A stretch of DNA of 64,000 nucleotides from Bacteroidales bacterium UBA2287 (GTDB lineage Bacteria > Bacteroidota > Bacteroidia > Bacteroidales > Tenuifilaceae), in assembly GCA_002345675.1 (NCBI GenBank), contig DDWL01000066.1, positions 101,191-165,190 of the forward strand, read 5' to 3'. Below the pieces are notes generated by a model that saw nothing but the letters and a program-made list of their open reading frames with translations, had not been told where the DNA came from and did no database searches. The position numbers and the translations under genes are program-made. Positions 34,782 to 42,243 of this stretch are shown here, piece by piece. Each line of letters opens with the position of its first letter. The first letter of the stretch is position 1.

Positions 34782-34821
34782 TAAACGTAATTGTTCAATA
34801 CGATAAAATTACAAATATTTC

Positions 34822-34834
34822 GGCGCTATGCGCC
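34822..34834. repeat. Short palindrome 2 (GGCGC stem, TAT loop)
   Basis: GGCGC at 34822-34826 pairs with GCGCC at 34830-34834, 53 bases after the first palindrome and of the same architecture. Confidence 0.7.
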
Positions 34835-34956
34835 TTATATTTTATTTTGAATTTGATTCTGCATATTGCTAGAAACTAATTGCTTTTAAAAAACAAGAAC
34901 GAAATAAGTTGATGGATACTAATGCATTGGCATAAACGCAAAGCAAGCCAATAAAA

Positions 34957-34969
34957 GCTGCAGCGCAGC
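34957..34969. repeat. Short palindrome 3 (GCTGC stem, AGC loop)
   Basis: GCTGC/GCAGC arms with loop AGC, preceded by AAA and followed by G. The same context recurs in palindrome 4. Confidence 0.7.
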
Positions 34970-35007
34970 GTAATTTATGTAGCTAATGAGAATAGCTAGC
35001 GATTAAA

Positions 35008-35020
35008 GCTGCAGAGCAGC
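35008..35020. repeat. Short palindrome 4 (GCTGC stem, AGA loop)
   Basis: Same arms and same AAA...G context as palindrome 3, 51 bases further on, differing only in the last loop base. Confidence 0.7.
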
Positions 35021-35139
35021 GAAGTATTGTAATACGCAAAGTTCAATATGTTGAATCCATAAGTTAATGTATTCTTGATATGGGATTATTTAGATTCCAA
35101 GTGATATTAGTTTAGCTATCTGTTCACTCAAATTATTTC

Positions 35140-35147
35140 TATCTTTG
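35140..35147 (+). promoter_or_regulatory. Candidate -7 box for hisS
   Basis: TATCTTTG matches TAnnTTTG, 27 bases before the hisS ATG; -33 not evident. Confidence 0.5.
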
Positions 35148-35173
35148 CAACCGATTGATTAAAAAGTAAAAAA

Positions 35174-36541
35174 ATGTCTCAAAACAAACCCACCATACCC
35201 AAAGGCACACGCGACTTTTCACCTGTTGAAATGTCGAGGCGAAACTTTATTTTCGATACCATAAAATCGGTTTTTAAAGCCTATGGCTACCAGCCAATCG
35301 AAACTCCAGCAATGGAAAACCTCACAACGCTTCTTGGGAAGTACGGTGAAGAGGGCGATAAACTGCTTTTTAAGGTTCTTAACTCAGGCGACTTTTTAAA
35401 GGGTGTAAACCCTAACGATGTTAATAGCGAAAATTTAAATTCGCTTTCGGTTAAAATGTGCGAAAAGGGTTTGCGATACGATCTTACCGTTCCCTTTGCC
35501 CGTTTTGTGGTTCAGTACCAAAACGAAATTACATTTCCCTTTAAACGGTACCAAATTCAACCCGTTTGGCGAGCCGACAGACCGCAAAAGGGCCGTTACC
35601 GCGAGTTTTACCAGTGCGATGTTGATGTAATTGGCTCCGATTCGCTTCTTAACGAAATTGAACTGGTTCTCATTATTAACGATGTGTTTGGTAAACTTGG
35701 AGTTAATTCAACCATAAAAATTAACAATCGTAAAATACTAAGTGGCATGGCCGAAGTTGTTGGTGAAAGCGAACGACTAATCGACATAACCGTTGCCATT
35801 GATAAAATTGACAAAATTGGACTCGACGCAGTTAATAAGGAACTGTCCGAAAAAGGTGTTTCGGCTAAGGCAATCGATATGCTTCAACCCATTATTACTT
35901 TAAGTGGAAGCAATACCGAAAAACTTCAGAAGCTGCGCAACGTTTTGGCCGCATCGGTTACAGGGATGAAGGGTATTGACGAAATGCAGCAAATTTTCGA
36001 CTCACTTCAACCTCTTCAAGGTTTAAAGACAAAGGTTGAACTCGACCTGTCGCTTGCCCGTGGGTTGAACTACTACACCGGAGCAATTTTTGAGGTGAAA
36101 GCCAACGACATGGAAATGGGCAGCATTTGCGGAGGTGGTCGCTACGACGATTTAACCGGCATTTTTGGACTTAAAAATGTTTCGGGTGTGGGCGTTTCGT
36201 TTGGTGCCGACCGTATTTACGATGTAATGTTGCATTTAGGCGCATTTCCCGAGAGTTTACTCTCGTCGAGTCGCGTAATGTTTGCGAACTTTGGTAGCCG
36301 CGAGGCGGCTTTTTGCCTTCCCATTCTTCAGCAGCTAAGGAGTTCTGGAATTTCAGCGGAACTGTACCCCGATGCAGCCAAAATGAAGAAGCAATTCGAC
36401 TATGCGAATAAAAAGAATATTGCCTTTGTTGTAATTGTTGGCGAAGCCGAAATGCAGGCAGGGATTGCGTCGGTTAAGGATATGGTTTCGGGAAATCAGG
36501 AAACCATAAAGATTGAAGAACTTGTTGAACACTTAAAGTAA
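35174..36541 (+). CDS. hisS: Histidyl-tRNA synthetase
   Basis: Class II aminoacyl-tRNA synthetase charging tRNA-His. The start MSQNKPTIPKGTRDFSP is typical of the family. Motif 2 is in KGLRYDLTVPFARFV and the FKRYQIQPVWRADRPQKGRYREFYQCD stretch. The His-binding LARGLNYYTGAIFEV, GGGRYDDL and motif 3 GVSFGADRIYDVM are present. A C-terminal anticodon-binding domain covers about residues 365-455. The length of 455 aa is slightly above the E. coli form. It starts a possible unit with the membrane protein and the ammonia-lyase. Confidence 0.95.
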   Translation: MSQNKPTIPKGTRDFSPVEMSRRNFIFDTIKSVFKAYGYQPIETPAMENLTTLLGKYGEEGDKLLFKVLNSGDFLKGVNPNDVNSENLNSLSVKMCEKGLRYDLTVPFARFVVQYQNEITFPFKRYQIQPVWRADRPQKGRYREFYQCDVDVIGSDSLLNEIELVLIINDVFGKLGVNSTIKINNRKILSGMAEVVGESERLIDITVAIDKIDKIGLDAVNKELSEKGVSAKAIDMLQPIITLSGSNTEKLQKLRNVLAASVTGMKGIDEMQQIFDSLQPLQGLKTKVELDLSLARGLNYYTGAIFEVKANDMEMGSICGGGRYDDLTGIFGLKNVSGVGVSFGADRIYDVMLHLGAFPESLLSSSRVMFANFGSREAAFCLPILQQLRSSGISAELYPDAAKMKKQFDYANKKNIAFVVIVGEAEMQAGIASVKDMVSGNQETIKIEELVEHLK

Positions 36542-36546
36542 TTTTT

Positions 36547-36882
36547 ATGAAGAAGCCATTGATAGGTATTTTGCTAGGTGCAATCGCTGGTGTTGTCGAT
36601 GTAATTCCTATGATAATGATGAACTTAACTTGGGATGCAAACCTTTCGGCATTCTCAATGTGGGTTATTGTAGGCTTTCTAATTTCGGTAGTTGAAATAA
36701 AAGTTCTACCAATTTTTAAAGGGATTCTAATGGCTTTTCTTGTTCTATTCCCCTCAGCAATTCTTATTGGCTCGAAAGAACCCCAATCGCTTATTCCAAT
36801 TTTTGCAATGACAACAATTTTAGGTGGATTGCTAGGCTTTATGGTTCACCGATTTACAAACAAAAAAATACAGAAATCTTAA
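36547..36882 (+). CDS. Small integral membrane protein of unknown function
   Basis: 111 aa and mostly hydrophobic, with about four transmembrane segments (IGILLGAIAGVVDVIPMIMM, WVIVGFLISVVEI, GILMAFLVLFPSAIL and FAMTTILGGLLGFMV) and a basic C-terminus (HRFTNKKIQKS). It lies five bases after hisS and 18 before hutH. Glycine-rich helices suggest packing in the inner membrane. No transporter or enzyme motif is seen; function unknown. Confidence 0.7.
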   Translation: MKKPLIGILLGAIAGVVDVIPMIMMNLTWDANLSAFSMWVIVGFLISVVEIKVLPIFKGILMAFLVLFPSAILIGSKEPQSLIPIFAMTTILGGLLGFMVHRFTNKKIQKS

Positions 36883-36900
36883 CTTTCCCCTACTATAATT

Positions 36901-38391
36901 ATGACGAACACCCATTTCATATCGCCTGAGCCATTAACCTTTGAGTTGCTCGATAAAATGATTCACGGTTCTTTCCAGCTTAAACTTTCGGATGAAGCCG
37001 TTAAGCGAATTTCGCACTGCCGCGAGTACCTCGACAAAAAAATGGAGAACGAGGATAAGCCCATTTACGGCATAACAACCGGTTTTGGGTCGCTTTGTAA
37101 TCGCACTATTTCTCGCAATGAGCTGTCGCAGCTTCAAAATAATCTTGTAATGTCGCATGCATGCAGCACCGGCGACGAGGTTGTTCCCGAAATTGTGAAG
37201 CTAATGCTTCTGCTTAAAGCGCATGCCTTATCGTTTGGTAATTCAGGGGTTCAAGTGTTAACTGTACAGCGAATTATCGACTTTTACAATAACGAAGTTT
37301 TGCCAATTGTTTACGATCGAGGTTCGCTTGGTGCTTCGGGCGATTTAGCACCTCTTTCAAACCTATTTCTACCATTAATTGGCATGGGCGAAGTTCGCTA
37401 CAAGGGAGTTAAACGCAAGGCTGCCGATGTGTTAAAAGAATTTGGCTGGAAGCCAATTGAACTGAAATCGAAGGAAGGTTTGGCCCTGCTCAATGGTACT
37501 CAGTTTATGAGTGCGCATGGCGTTCTTGCAATGGTTCGAACATTTAGAGTAGTAAAAATGGCCGATGCCATTGGCGCACTATCGCTCGAGGCATTCGATG
37601 GCCGTATTGATCCTTTCCATAAAAATATTCAAGCCGTAAGGCCACACAAAGGTCAAATTGAAACAGCCGAAAACCTTCGTAGAATGCTTGAAGGAAGCGA
37701 ACTAATTTCACGCCCCAAAAAGCATGTGCAGGATCCGTACTCGTTCCGCTGCATGCCTCAGGTTCATGGCGCATCGAAGGATGCCATTAATTACGTAGCC
37801 AGCGTGCTACTTACCGAAATTAATTCGGTTACCGACAATCCCACCATTTGGCCCGATGAGGACTTAATAATTTCAGGTGGTAATTTCCACGGACAGCCAC
37901 TTGCCCTTTCGTTCGACTTTTTGGCTATTGCCCTCGCCGAACTTGGTAATATTTCGGAGCGAAGAGTTTCGCAGTTAATATACGGATTACGAGGATTGCC
38001 CGAGTTTTTGGTTGCCAATCCTGGGCTTAACTCAGGGCTTATGATACCACAGTATGCCGCAGCAGCAATGGTTAGTCAGAACAAGCAACTATGCACACCC
38101 GCTTCGGTCGACAGTATTGTTTCGTCGAATGGGCAAGAGGATCATGTGAGTATGGGCGCCAACGGAGCAACTAAGTTGCTAAGAGTGGTTGATAATGTTG
38201 AGCGAATATTTTCGGTTGAGCTACTAAACGCAGCACAGGCTGTTGAGTTTCGTCGTCCAGCAAAAACATCGCCATACCTCGAAAATCTTTTAAGTGATTA
38301 CCGAAAAACGGTTCCTTTTATTCAGGAAGATGTGGTTATGTACGAAATGATGGATAAGTCGCTCTGTTTTGTGAAGGAGTGGAATTTTTAG
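36901..38391 (+). CDS. hutH: Histidine ammonia-lyase (aromatic amino acid lyase family)
   Basis: MIO-dependent lyase removing ammonia from an aromatic amino acid. The autocatalytic Ala-Ser-Gly triad is in GSLGASGDLAPL (residues 145-147), and the catalytic Tyr is in PIYGITTGFG (about 56). The selectivity pair Ser85-His86 (MSHACSTG) matches histidine lyases rather than the HL or FL pairs of tyrosine or phenylalanine lyases. The later GNFHGQPLALSFD and SNGQEDHVSMGANGA are conserved. Length is 496 aa. hutU, hutI and hutG are not adjacent, so the urocanate produced must be handled elsewhere. Confidence 0.88.
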   Translation: MTNTHFISPEPLTFELLDKMIHGSFQLKLSDEAVKRISHCREYLDKKMENEDKPIYGITTGFGSLCNRTISRNELSQLQNNLVMSHACSTGDEVVPEIVKLMLLLKAHALSFGNSGVQVLTVQRIIDFYNNEVLPIVYDRGSLGASGDLAPLSNLFLPLIGMGEVRYKGVKRKAADVLKEFGWKPIELKSKEGLALLNGTQFMSAHGVLAMVRTFRVVKMADAIGALSLEAFDGRIDPFHKNIQAVRPHKGQIETAENLRRMLEGSELISRPKKHVQDPYSFRCMPQVHGASKDAINYVASVLLTEINSVTDNPTIWPDEDLIISGGNFHGQPLALSFDFLAIALAELGNISERRVSQLIYGLRGLPEFLVANPGLNSGLMIPQYAAAAMVSQNKQLCTPASVDSIVSSNGQEDHVSMGANGATKLLRVVDNVERIFSVELLNAAQAVEFRRPAKTSPYLENLLSDYRKTVPFIQEDVVMYEMMDKSLCFVKEWNF

Positions 38392-38410
38392 AGAATTTAT
38401 TTTTTCAAAT

Positions 38411-38443
38411 AAAAGAGGAGTAGATTTTTTCTACTCCTCTTTT
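38411..38443. terminator. Terminator hairpin after hutH (copy A of a repeat)
   Basis: A 14-bp stem (AAAAGAGGAGTAGA and complement) with a five-T loop and T-rich flanks. It is part of the duplicated segment 38411-38485. Confidence 0.85.
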
Positions 38444-38485
38444 TTTGCTGAATTTCGAATTTGCTGAAGCAAATAGGTTTTAAAC
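38411..38485. repeat. Direct repeat copy A, left border of the toxin-antitoxin block
   Basis: 75 bases identical to 39233-39306 except for one T in the hairpin loop. It carries a terminator and a copy of the last codons (FKTYLLQQIRNSAKKEE plus stop, minus strand) of the Spy-like gene. This copy is a gene fragment left in front of the toxin-antitoxin block. Confidence 0.9.
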
Positions 38486-38595
38486 ACAGCCTGCTAAGAT
38501 ATTTTGGCTGAGGCGCAACCTCGGACAAACTGTGAACTGGAGAAATATCATTTTTTGAAATCGAACAAAATGAGGAAATAAACGTAAAAAGCAGT

Positions 38596-38617
38596 ATGTT
38601 TGTACCATGTTTGTACA
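38596..38617 (+). promoter_or_regulatory. Candidate operator of the toxin-antitoxin operon
   Basis: Two direct copies of ATGTTTGTAC (38596-38605 and 38607-38616), 11 bases apart, end at a TGTACA core just before the antitoxin ATG at 38635. YefM operators contain TGTACA cores about one helical turn apart, so self-repression by antitoxin or complex is likely. Confidence 0.55.
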
Positions 38618-38634
38618 CACAAAAACGAAAAGCG

Positions 38635-38886
38635 ATGTTAGTAATAAGCAGTAGAGAATTTAGGCAAAATCAAAAGAGTTATTTTGAAAAGGCCGATAAA
38701 GGAGAGCAAATCATTGTTCAGCGTGGCTCAAATAAAGCTTATGCCTTAACTCCTGTTAATGAAGATGATGTTTATTTTAACGCTGAAATGGTTAAGAAAA
38801 TAAAACTCAGTGCAGAACAAGCAAGAAATGGTGAGGTGAAAAGTATTTCAAGTTCTGAAGAAATAAACGATTTACTGGGGATATGA
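38635..38886 (+). CDS. YefM/Phd-type antitoxin
   Basis: 83 aa from ATG 38635 (MLVISSREFRQNQ); the upstream ATG at 38596 lies inside the operator repeats and is rejected. The N-terminal Phd/YefM DNA-binding fold is SSREFRQNQKSYFEKADKGEQIIVQRGSNKAYALTPV. The C-terminal part, rich in Lys and Ser-Glu (EVKSISSSEEINDLLG), would wrap the toxin. It overlaps the toxin gene by four bases (ATGA). The gene pair is lower in GC than its neighbours and lies in a repeat-bounded block, a sign of acquisition. Confidence 0.88.
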   Translation: MLVISSREFRQNQKSYFEKADKGEQIIVQRGSNKAYALTPVNEDDVYFNAEMVKKIKLSAEQARNGEVKSISSSEEINDLLGI

Positions 38887-39161
38887 GTTATATTCTTGAT
38901 TTTACCAAAGTAGCCTTAGCTGACATAGAAAAACATAAAAAGGCTGGTGATAAAGCCGTGCTTAAAAAGATAGCTAAACTTCTTAACGAAATCAAAGAGA
39001 ACCCCATTCAAGGAACAGGTCAGATAGAATTGCTAAAGTATGGACTTTCCGGAAAATATTCTCGTAGAATAAATCAAAAGCACCGACTTGTTTACACTAT
39101 TCAAGAAGATATTGTAACCGTTCAAGTCTTAAGCCTTTGGAGACATTATGATGATAAGTAA
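38883..39161 (+). CDS. YoeB-type ribosome-dependent mRNA interferase toxin
   Basis: 92 aa of the RelE/YoeB family, which cleave mRNA in the ribosomal A site. Key residues align with E. coli YoeB: Glu49 in GQIELLKYGLSG (Glu46), Arg61-Arg62 in YSRRINQKHRLVYTI (Arg65) and the terminal His88-Tyr89 (His83-Tyr84). The toxin therefore looks catalytically intact. Translationally coupled to the antitoxin by an ATGA overlap. Confidence 0.88.
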   Translation: MSYILDFTKVALADIEKHKKAGDKAVLKKIAKLLNEIKENPIQGTGQIELLKYGLSGKYSRRINQKHRLVYTIQEDIVTVQVLSLWRHYDDK

Positions 39162-39188
39162 TCCGCTATACAGCAAACCCCACTGAGT

Positions 39189-39229
39189 TTACCCCGCCCG
39201 CTTGGGGTAAAGAATCCGCACAAGCGGAT
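39189..39229. repeat. Two adjacent hairpins at the right end of the toxin-antitoxin block
   Basis: TTACCCC/GGGGTAA (39189-39195 and 39204-39210) and ATCCGC/GCGGAT (39214-39219 and 39224-39229) are perfect stems. ATCCGC also occurs at 39161-39166, overlapping the toxin stop. The cluster sits just before repeat copy B and may mark the end of the inserted block. Confidence 0.6.
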
Positions 39230-39232
39230 GAA

Positions 39233-39306
39233 AAAAGAGGAGTAGATTTTTCTACTCCTCTTTTTTTGCTGAATTTCGAATTTGCTGAAGCAAATAGGTT
39301 TTAAAC
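39233..39306. repeat. Direct repeat copy B, right border of the toxin-antitoxin block
   Basis: 74 bases. This copy is continuous with the complete Spy-like gene and contains its stop codon and terminator. Only one base in the hairpin loop separates it from copy A. Confidence 0.9.
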
Positions 39307-39719
39307 TCGTGGTCGGCAAAGTAAAGCTTCATGACCTTTTCGACTGGTAAAACCTTTTTAAATTTTTGGTTAAACTCATCGAGTAAATCCGATTCGAGTT
39401 TATGAGAGTTTATGTATTGGTCTGCATATTTTTCAACTTCAACGGCAGTGAATTTGTCGAGATTGTCGCTGCACTGCTTCATTAGCACTTTGCGATCTTC
39501 AATAATTTTATTTTTACGTTTCCAGTAGTCGTTGTAAACTGGCCAAAATTTTTGAGCTTCCTCGGGGGTTAAGCTCAACTTCTCGGTAAAAAAAGCAATT
39601 TTCTGCGATTTTATTTGATCGTCGCGATCGCTCTCCCTGGTTTGAGCCTGTGATGTAGATTGCAAGGCAACTAAAGGGAAAAGTAAAAGCGCTGTATATA
39701 ACAGTAGTCGATTTAGCAT
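39252..39719 (-). CDS. Spy/CpxP-like periplasmic protein
   Basis: 155 aa with a signal peptide (about 1-26, ending SQAQ) and a helical body containing the LTxxQ-like LSLTPEEAQKFWPVYNDYWKRK. The rest is charged helices. Proteins of this build often follow ECF sigma/anti-sigma pairs in Bacteroidetes and may be stress chaperones or regulators. The stop codon lies inside the terminator stem. Its 3' end (from about residue 138) is duplicated at 38411-38485. It follows the anti-sigma-like gene by 25 bases. Confidence 0.72.
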   Translation of the reverse strand: MLNRLLLYTALLLFPLVALQSTSQAQTRESDRDDQIKSQKIAFFTEKLSLTPEEAQKFWPVYNDYWKRKNKIIEDRKVLMKQCSDNLDKFTAVEVEKYADQYINSHKLESDLLDEFNQKFKKVLPVEKVMKLYFADHEFKTYLLQQIRNSAKKEE

Positions 39720-39744
39720 GCTTAATTGTTTGGTTGGTAAAGCG

Positions 39745-40194
39745 TTAGCGTGGCATTTGCTCCATTAAAGTAACATAGTCGATATTTTCCTCGAGAAGGT
39801 ACTGGATAATTTGGTCGTTTTTATCCGGCTTAATGGAGTCGAGGTTTGCGCTCACTCCCGAAGCCTCAACAAGTTGACCTTCGTCGAAATCGGAAATTCG
39901 CTTCGACACAACTTCGATGTAGTCGTTTTTCGACAGTTCGCGTTGAGTAGGTGTTGTTTGGATATAGAAGTACCCAGCATAGGCTAAAACCACAAAAGCT
40001 GCAAACCCTGCTGCAAGAGCAAGTTGAGTTCGAACAGTTTGTACAAATATGGCAAATGGTTTTTGCTTTTGTGAGCTAACACACAAATCCTGTATACGGC
40101 CAGGTAGCGTATCGAAATATCCATCGGGTGCGCTAAAAGGGAGTTTTTTGTCCACTTTAAAATTTAACTCTTCGTTGTTTGTAAAATCCTTCAT
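39745..40194 (-). CDS. Putative anti-sigma factor (single-pass membrane protein)
   Basis: 149 aa with a cytoplasmic N-terminus (about 1-50, LPFSAPDGYFDTLPGRIQDL), one membrane segment LALAAGFAAFVVLAYAGYFYI (about 52-72) and a charged periplasmic tail. It lacks a zinc-binding ZAS motif. Position 48 bases after an ECF sigma gene and before the Spy-like gene argues for anti-sigma function. Identification rests on context more than on sequence. Confidence 0.6.
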   Translation of the reverse strand: MKDFTNNEELNFKVDKKLPFSAPDGYFDTLPGRIQDLCVSSQKQKPFAIFVQTVRTQLALAAGFAAFVVLAYAGYFYIQTTPTQRELSKNDYIEVVSKRISDFDEGQLVEASGVSANLDSIKPDKNDQIIQYLLEENIDYVTLMEQMPR

Positions 40195-40242
40195 CTCTAA
40201 TATAATCGTTACAAAAATATGATGGGAAAGCGGTTAAAAGGT

Positions 40243-40791
40243 TTAATCGCTTTCCATGTATTTCTCAATCTTTTTGACTGCATGGTGATATGAGGCCTTG
40301 AGTGCACCTACCGAGGTGCCCAGAATTTCCGACATATCTTCATACTTCATCTCTTCAAAGTACTTTAAGTTGAAAACCAGCTTCTGCTTATCGGGAAGCG
40401 TAAGAATGGCCTTTTGTAGCTTAATTTGAATTGCTTCTCCGTCGACATGTGCATCTGATTCTAGTGTGCGGCTCAGCTGCTGCTCAACATCGTCGAGGGG
40501 AACGAGAAACTTTGTCTTCTTCTTTTTAAGAAACGTTAGCGACTCGTTTGTGGCAATTCGGTAAAGCCAAGTAAAAAGCTGCGAATCTTCACGGAAGCCA
40601 TCGAGGCCAGTCCAAACTTTAAGAAACGTATTTTGAATTACATCGTCGGCGTCGTCGTGGCTAATAACAATTTTACGAATGTGCCAGTAAATACGTTCCT
40701 GATACTTACGAACAATAAGGTTAAAAGCGTAGCTTCGGGTTTCGTTTGCACGAAACATGTCGAGCAGCTCCTTATCGCTCATGTTAGTCAT
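40243..40791 (-). CDS. ECF-type RNA polymerase sigma factor
   Basis: 182 aa with regions sigma-2 (YAFNLIVRKYQERIYWHIRKIVISHDDADDVIQNTFLKVW) and sigma-4 (LPDKQKLVFNLKYFEEMKYEDMSEILGTSVGALKASYHHAVKKI). No extra domains. ATG 40791 or 40782 (MSDKELL) could serve as start. It follows the transketolase C-half by only 19 bases and precedes the anti-sigma-like gene, so it may share that transcript. The inducing signal is unknown. Confidence 0.88.
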   Translation of the reverse strand: MTNMSDKELLDMFRANETRSYAFNLIVRKYQERIYWHIRKIVISHDDADDVIQNTFLKVWTGLDGFREDSQLFTWLYRIATNESLTFLKKKKTKFLVPLDDVEQQLSRTLESDAHVDGEAIQIKLQKAILTLPDKQKLVFNLKYFEEMKYEDMSEILGTSVGALKASYHHAVKKIEKYMESD

Positions 40792-40810
40792 TTAATTACT
40801 CAGTGTTCTA

Positions 40811-41767
40811 CTATTTTTTACGAGAAATTACCTTTAGGGCAGCTTCAACAATATTTGAAGTGTCGACACCATATTTTGTGAGCAGTTCCTCGGGTTTACC
40901 GCTTTCGCCAAAGGTGTCGTTAACGGCAACCATTTCCATAGGAGTTGGGTTAAAACGTGCAAGAACCTGAGCTATGCTGTCGCCCAAACCACCGTTCATC
41001 ATGTGCTCCTCGGCCGAAACAACGCAACGGGTTTTAGCTGCGGAACGCAGAATAGCCTCGTTGTCGAGAGGTTTAATGGTGTGAATGTTTATTACCTCGG
41101 CCGATATGCCCGATTTTTCAAGAATTTCGGCAGCTTCGAGGGCTTTCCAAACAAGGTGACCGGTTGCGAAAATCGAAACGTCTTTTCCTTCCTGAAGTAA
41201 AACAGCCTTACCTATTACAAATTCCTGATTGGCAGGGGTGAAGTTTGGCACTACTGGGCGGCCAAAGCGAAGGTAAACTGGACCAACATGTTTTGCCGAA
41301 GCAAGCGTTGCTGCTTTGGTTTGGTTGAAATCGCAAGGATTTATAACGGTCATGTTGGGTAGCATTTTCATCATTCCTAAATCTTCGAGCATTTGATGAG
41401 TTGCGCCATCTTCGCCAAGGGTAAGGCCTGCATGCGATGCAGCAATTTTTACGTTCTTGTTTGAGTATGCAAGGCTCTGGCGAATTTGGTCGTAAACCCT
41501 GCCTGTGGCAAACGATGCAAATGTGCCAGCGAAAGGAATTTTACCACCAATTGTAAGGCCAGCCGATACGCCAATCATGTTAGCCTCGGCAATTCCGGTT
41601 TGTATAAAACGCTCAGGGAAATCCTTTACGAACTTTTCCATTTTAAGCGAGCCAATTAGGTCGGCGCATAGGGCTACCACATTGGGATTAGTTTGTCCGA
41701 GTTCGTAGAGAGCTTCTCCAAATCCCGATCGGGTGTCTTTACTTCCAGAGTTTACGTACTTATTCAT
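40811..41767 (-). CDS. Transketolase C-terminal subunit
   Basis: 318 aa covering the pyrimidine-binding and C-terminal domains of a split transketolase: FIQTGIAEANMIGVSAGLTIGGKIPF, SHAGLTLGEDGATHQM and YLRFGRPVVPNF, then the SIFATGHLVWKALEAAEIL C domain. It needs the N-half (42244-43089) to form an active heterotetramer that moves C2 units in the pentose phosphate pathway. The two halves are separated by the methylglyoxal-synthase-like gene. Confidence 0.92.
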   Translation of the reverse strand: MNKYVNSGSKDTRSGFGEALYELGQTNPNVVALCADLIGSLKMEKFVKDFPERFIQTGIAEANMIGVSAGLTIGGKIPFAGTFASFATGRVYDQIRQSLAYSNKNVKIAASHAGLTLGEDGATHQMLEDLGMMKMLPNMTVINPCDFNQTKAATLASAKHVGPVYLRFGRPVVPNFTPANQEFVIGKAVLLQEGKDVSIFATGHLVWKALEAAEILEKSGISAEVINIHTIKPLDNEAILRSAAKTRCVVSAEEHMMNGGLGDSIAQVLARFNPTPMEMVAVNDTFGESGKPEELLTKYGVDTSNIVEAALKVISRKK

Positions 41768-41814
41768 TGTTATATTGAGTTGACCTTTGGGTTCGACTTT
41801 AGTGTAAATTCTAT

Positions 41815-42210
41815 TTAAATTCCCTTTAATCGCTGTGAGGCTTCCTTTTTAATTAAGCCTAAAATTACCAGCTCGGCAGTTGCATAGTTTGTAGCTAGCG
41901 GAATGTTTTGAGTATTGCATGTTTCAAGCAAATTGCGAATGTCGTCGTGGTGTTGTTGCACAACCACATGGTCGCGTAGAAATATTACAATGTCAATTTC
42001 GCCTTTGCGAATCATTTCAGTAATTTGAATGTACCCACCCGATTGTCCAGGGCTTAGGTGTTTGCATGAAATACCCTGCGATTCGATAAATTCGGCGGTA
42101 CGACCTGTTGCTAAAAGGTTAATTCCGCGAAGCCAATCCTGGCGTTCCTTTAAAAACTTCACTAATTCGGCTTTCTTTGCGTCGTGCGCAATAACCACAA
42201 TGTTTGTCAT
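41815..42210 (-). CDS. Methylglyoxal-synthase-like protein lacking the catalytic Asp
   Basis: 131 aa with the MGS-like fold. Compared with E. coli MgsA: His19-Asp20 are kept (AHD, residues 8-10), as are Asp91 (Asp80), His98 (His87) and Asp101 (Asp90). The catalytic base Asp71 is replaced by Tyr60 (GGY in place of GGD), and the phosphate loop ATGTTG reads ATGRTA. Classical conversion of dihydroxyacetone phosphate to methylglyoxal is therefore doubtful. It sits between the halves of transketolase, so a sugar-phosphate-sensing or altered lyase role is possible. MGS-like domains also occur in carbamoyl-phosphate synthetase and PurH as regulatory or catalytic modules. Confidence 0.75.
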   Translation of the reverse strand: MTNIVVIAHDAKKAELVKFLKERQDWLRGINLLATGRTAEFIESQGISCKHLSPGQSGGYIQITEMIRKGEIDIVIFLRDHVVVQQHHDDIRNLLETCNTQNIPLATNYATAELVILGLIKKEASQRLKGI

Positions 42211-42243
42211 GGTGTATATTTATTAATGTATAAGTCGTTTTGT

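Larger units (their letters stand above)
34738..35173. other. Hairpin-rich intergenic region between transposase and hisS
   Basis: 436 bases without a gene. It contains four 13-base hairpins with three-base loops (annotated separately) and the hisS -7 box at the right end. The sequence between hairpins is AT-rich and shows no coding frame. Confidence 0.75.

Noticed and set aside
34738..35173. T-box or other tRNA-responsive leader upstream of hisS
   Set aside because: No specifier stem or T-box sequence was seen; the small hairpins lie far upstream of the predicted promoter.
38397..38618. 73-codon minus-strand frame after hutH as a gene
   Set aside because: Its C-terminal part is the duplicated end of the Spy-like gene and the rest has no start context; it is a fragment created by the duplication.
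39161..39230. Hairpins after the toxin gene as an integron attC site
   Set aside because: No GTTRRRY/RYYYAAC pair was found, there is no integrase, and the borders are copies of a chromosomal gene end instead.
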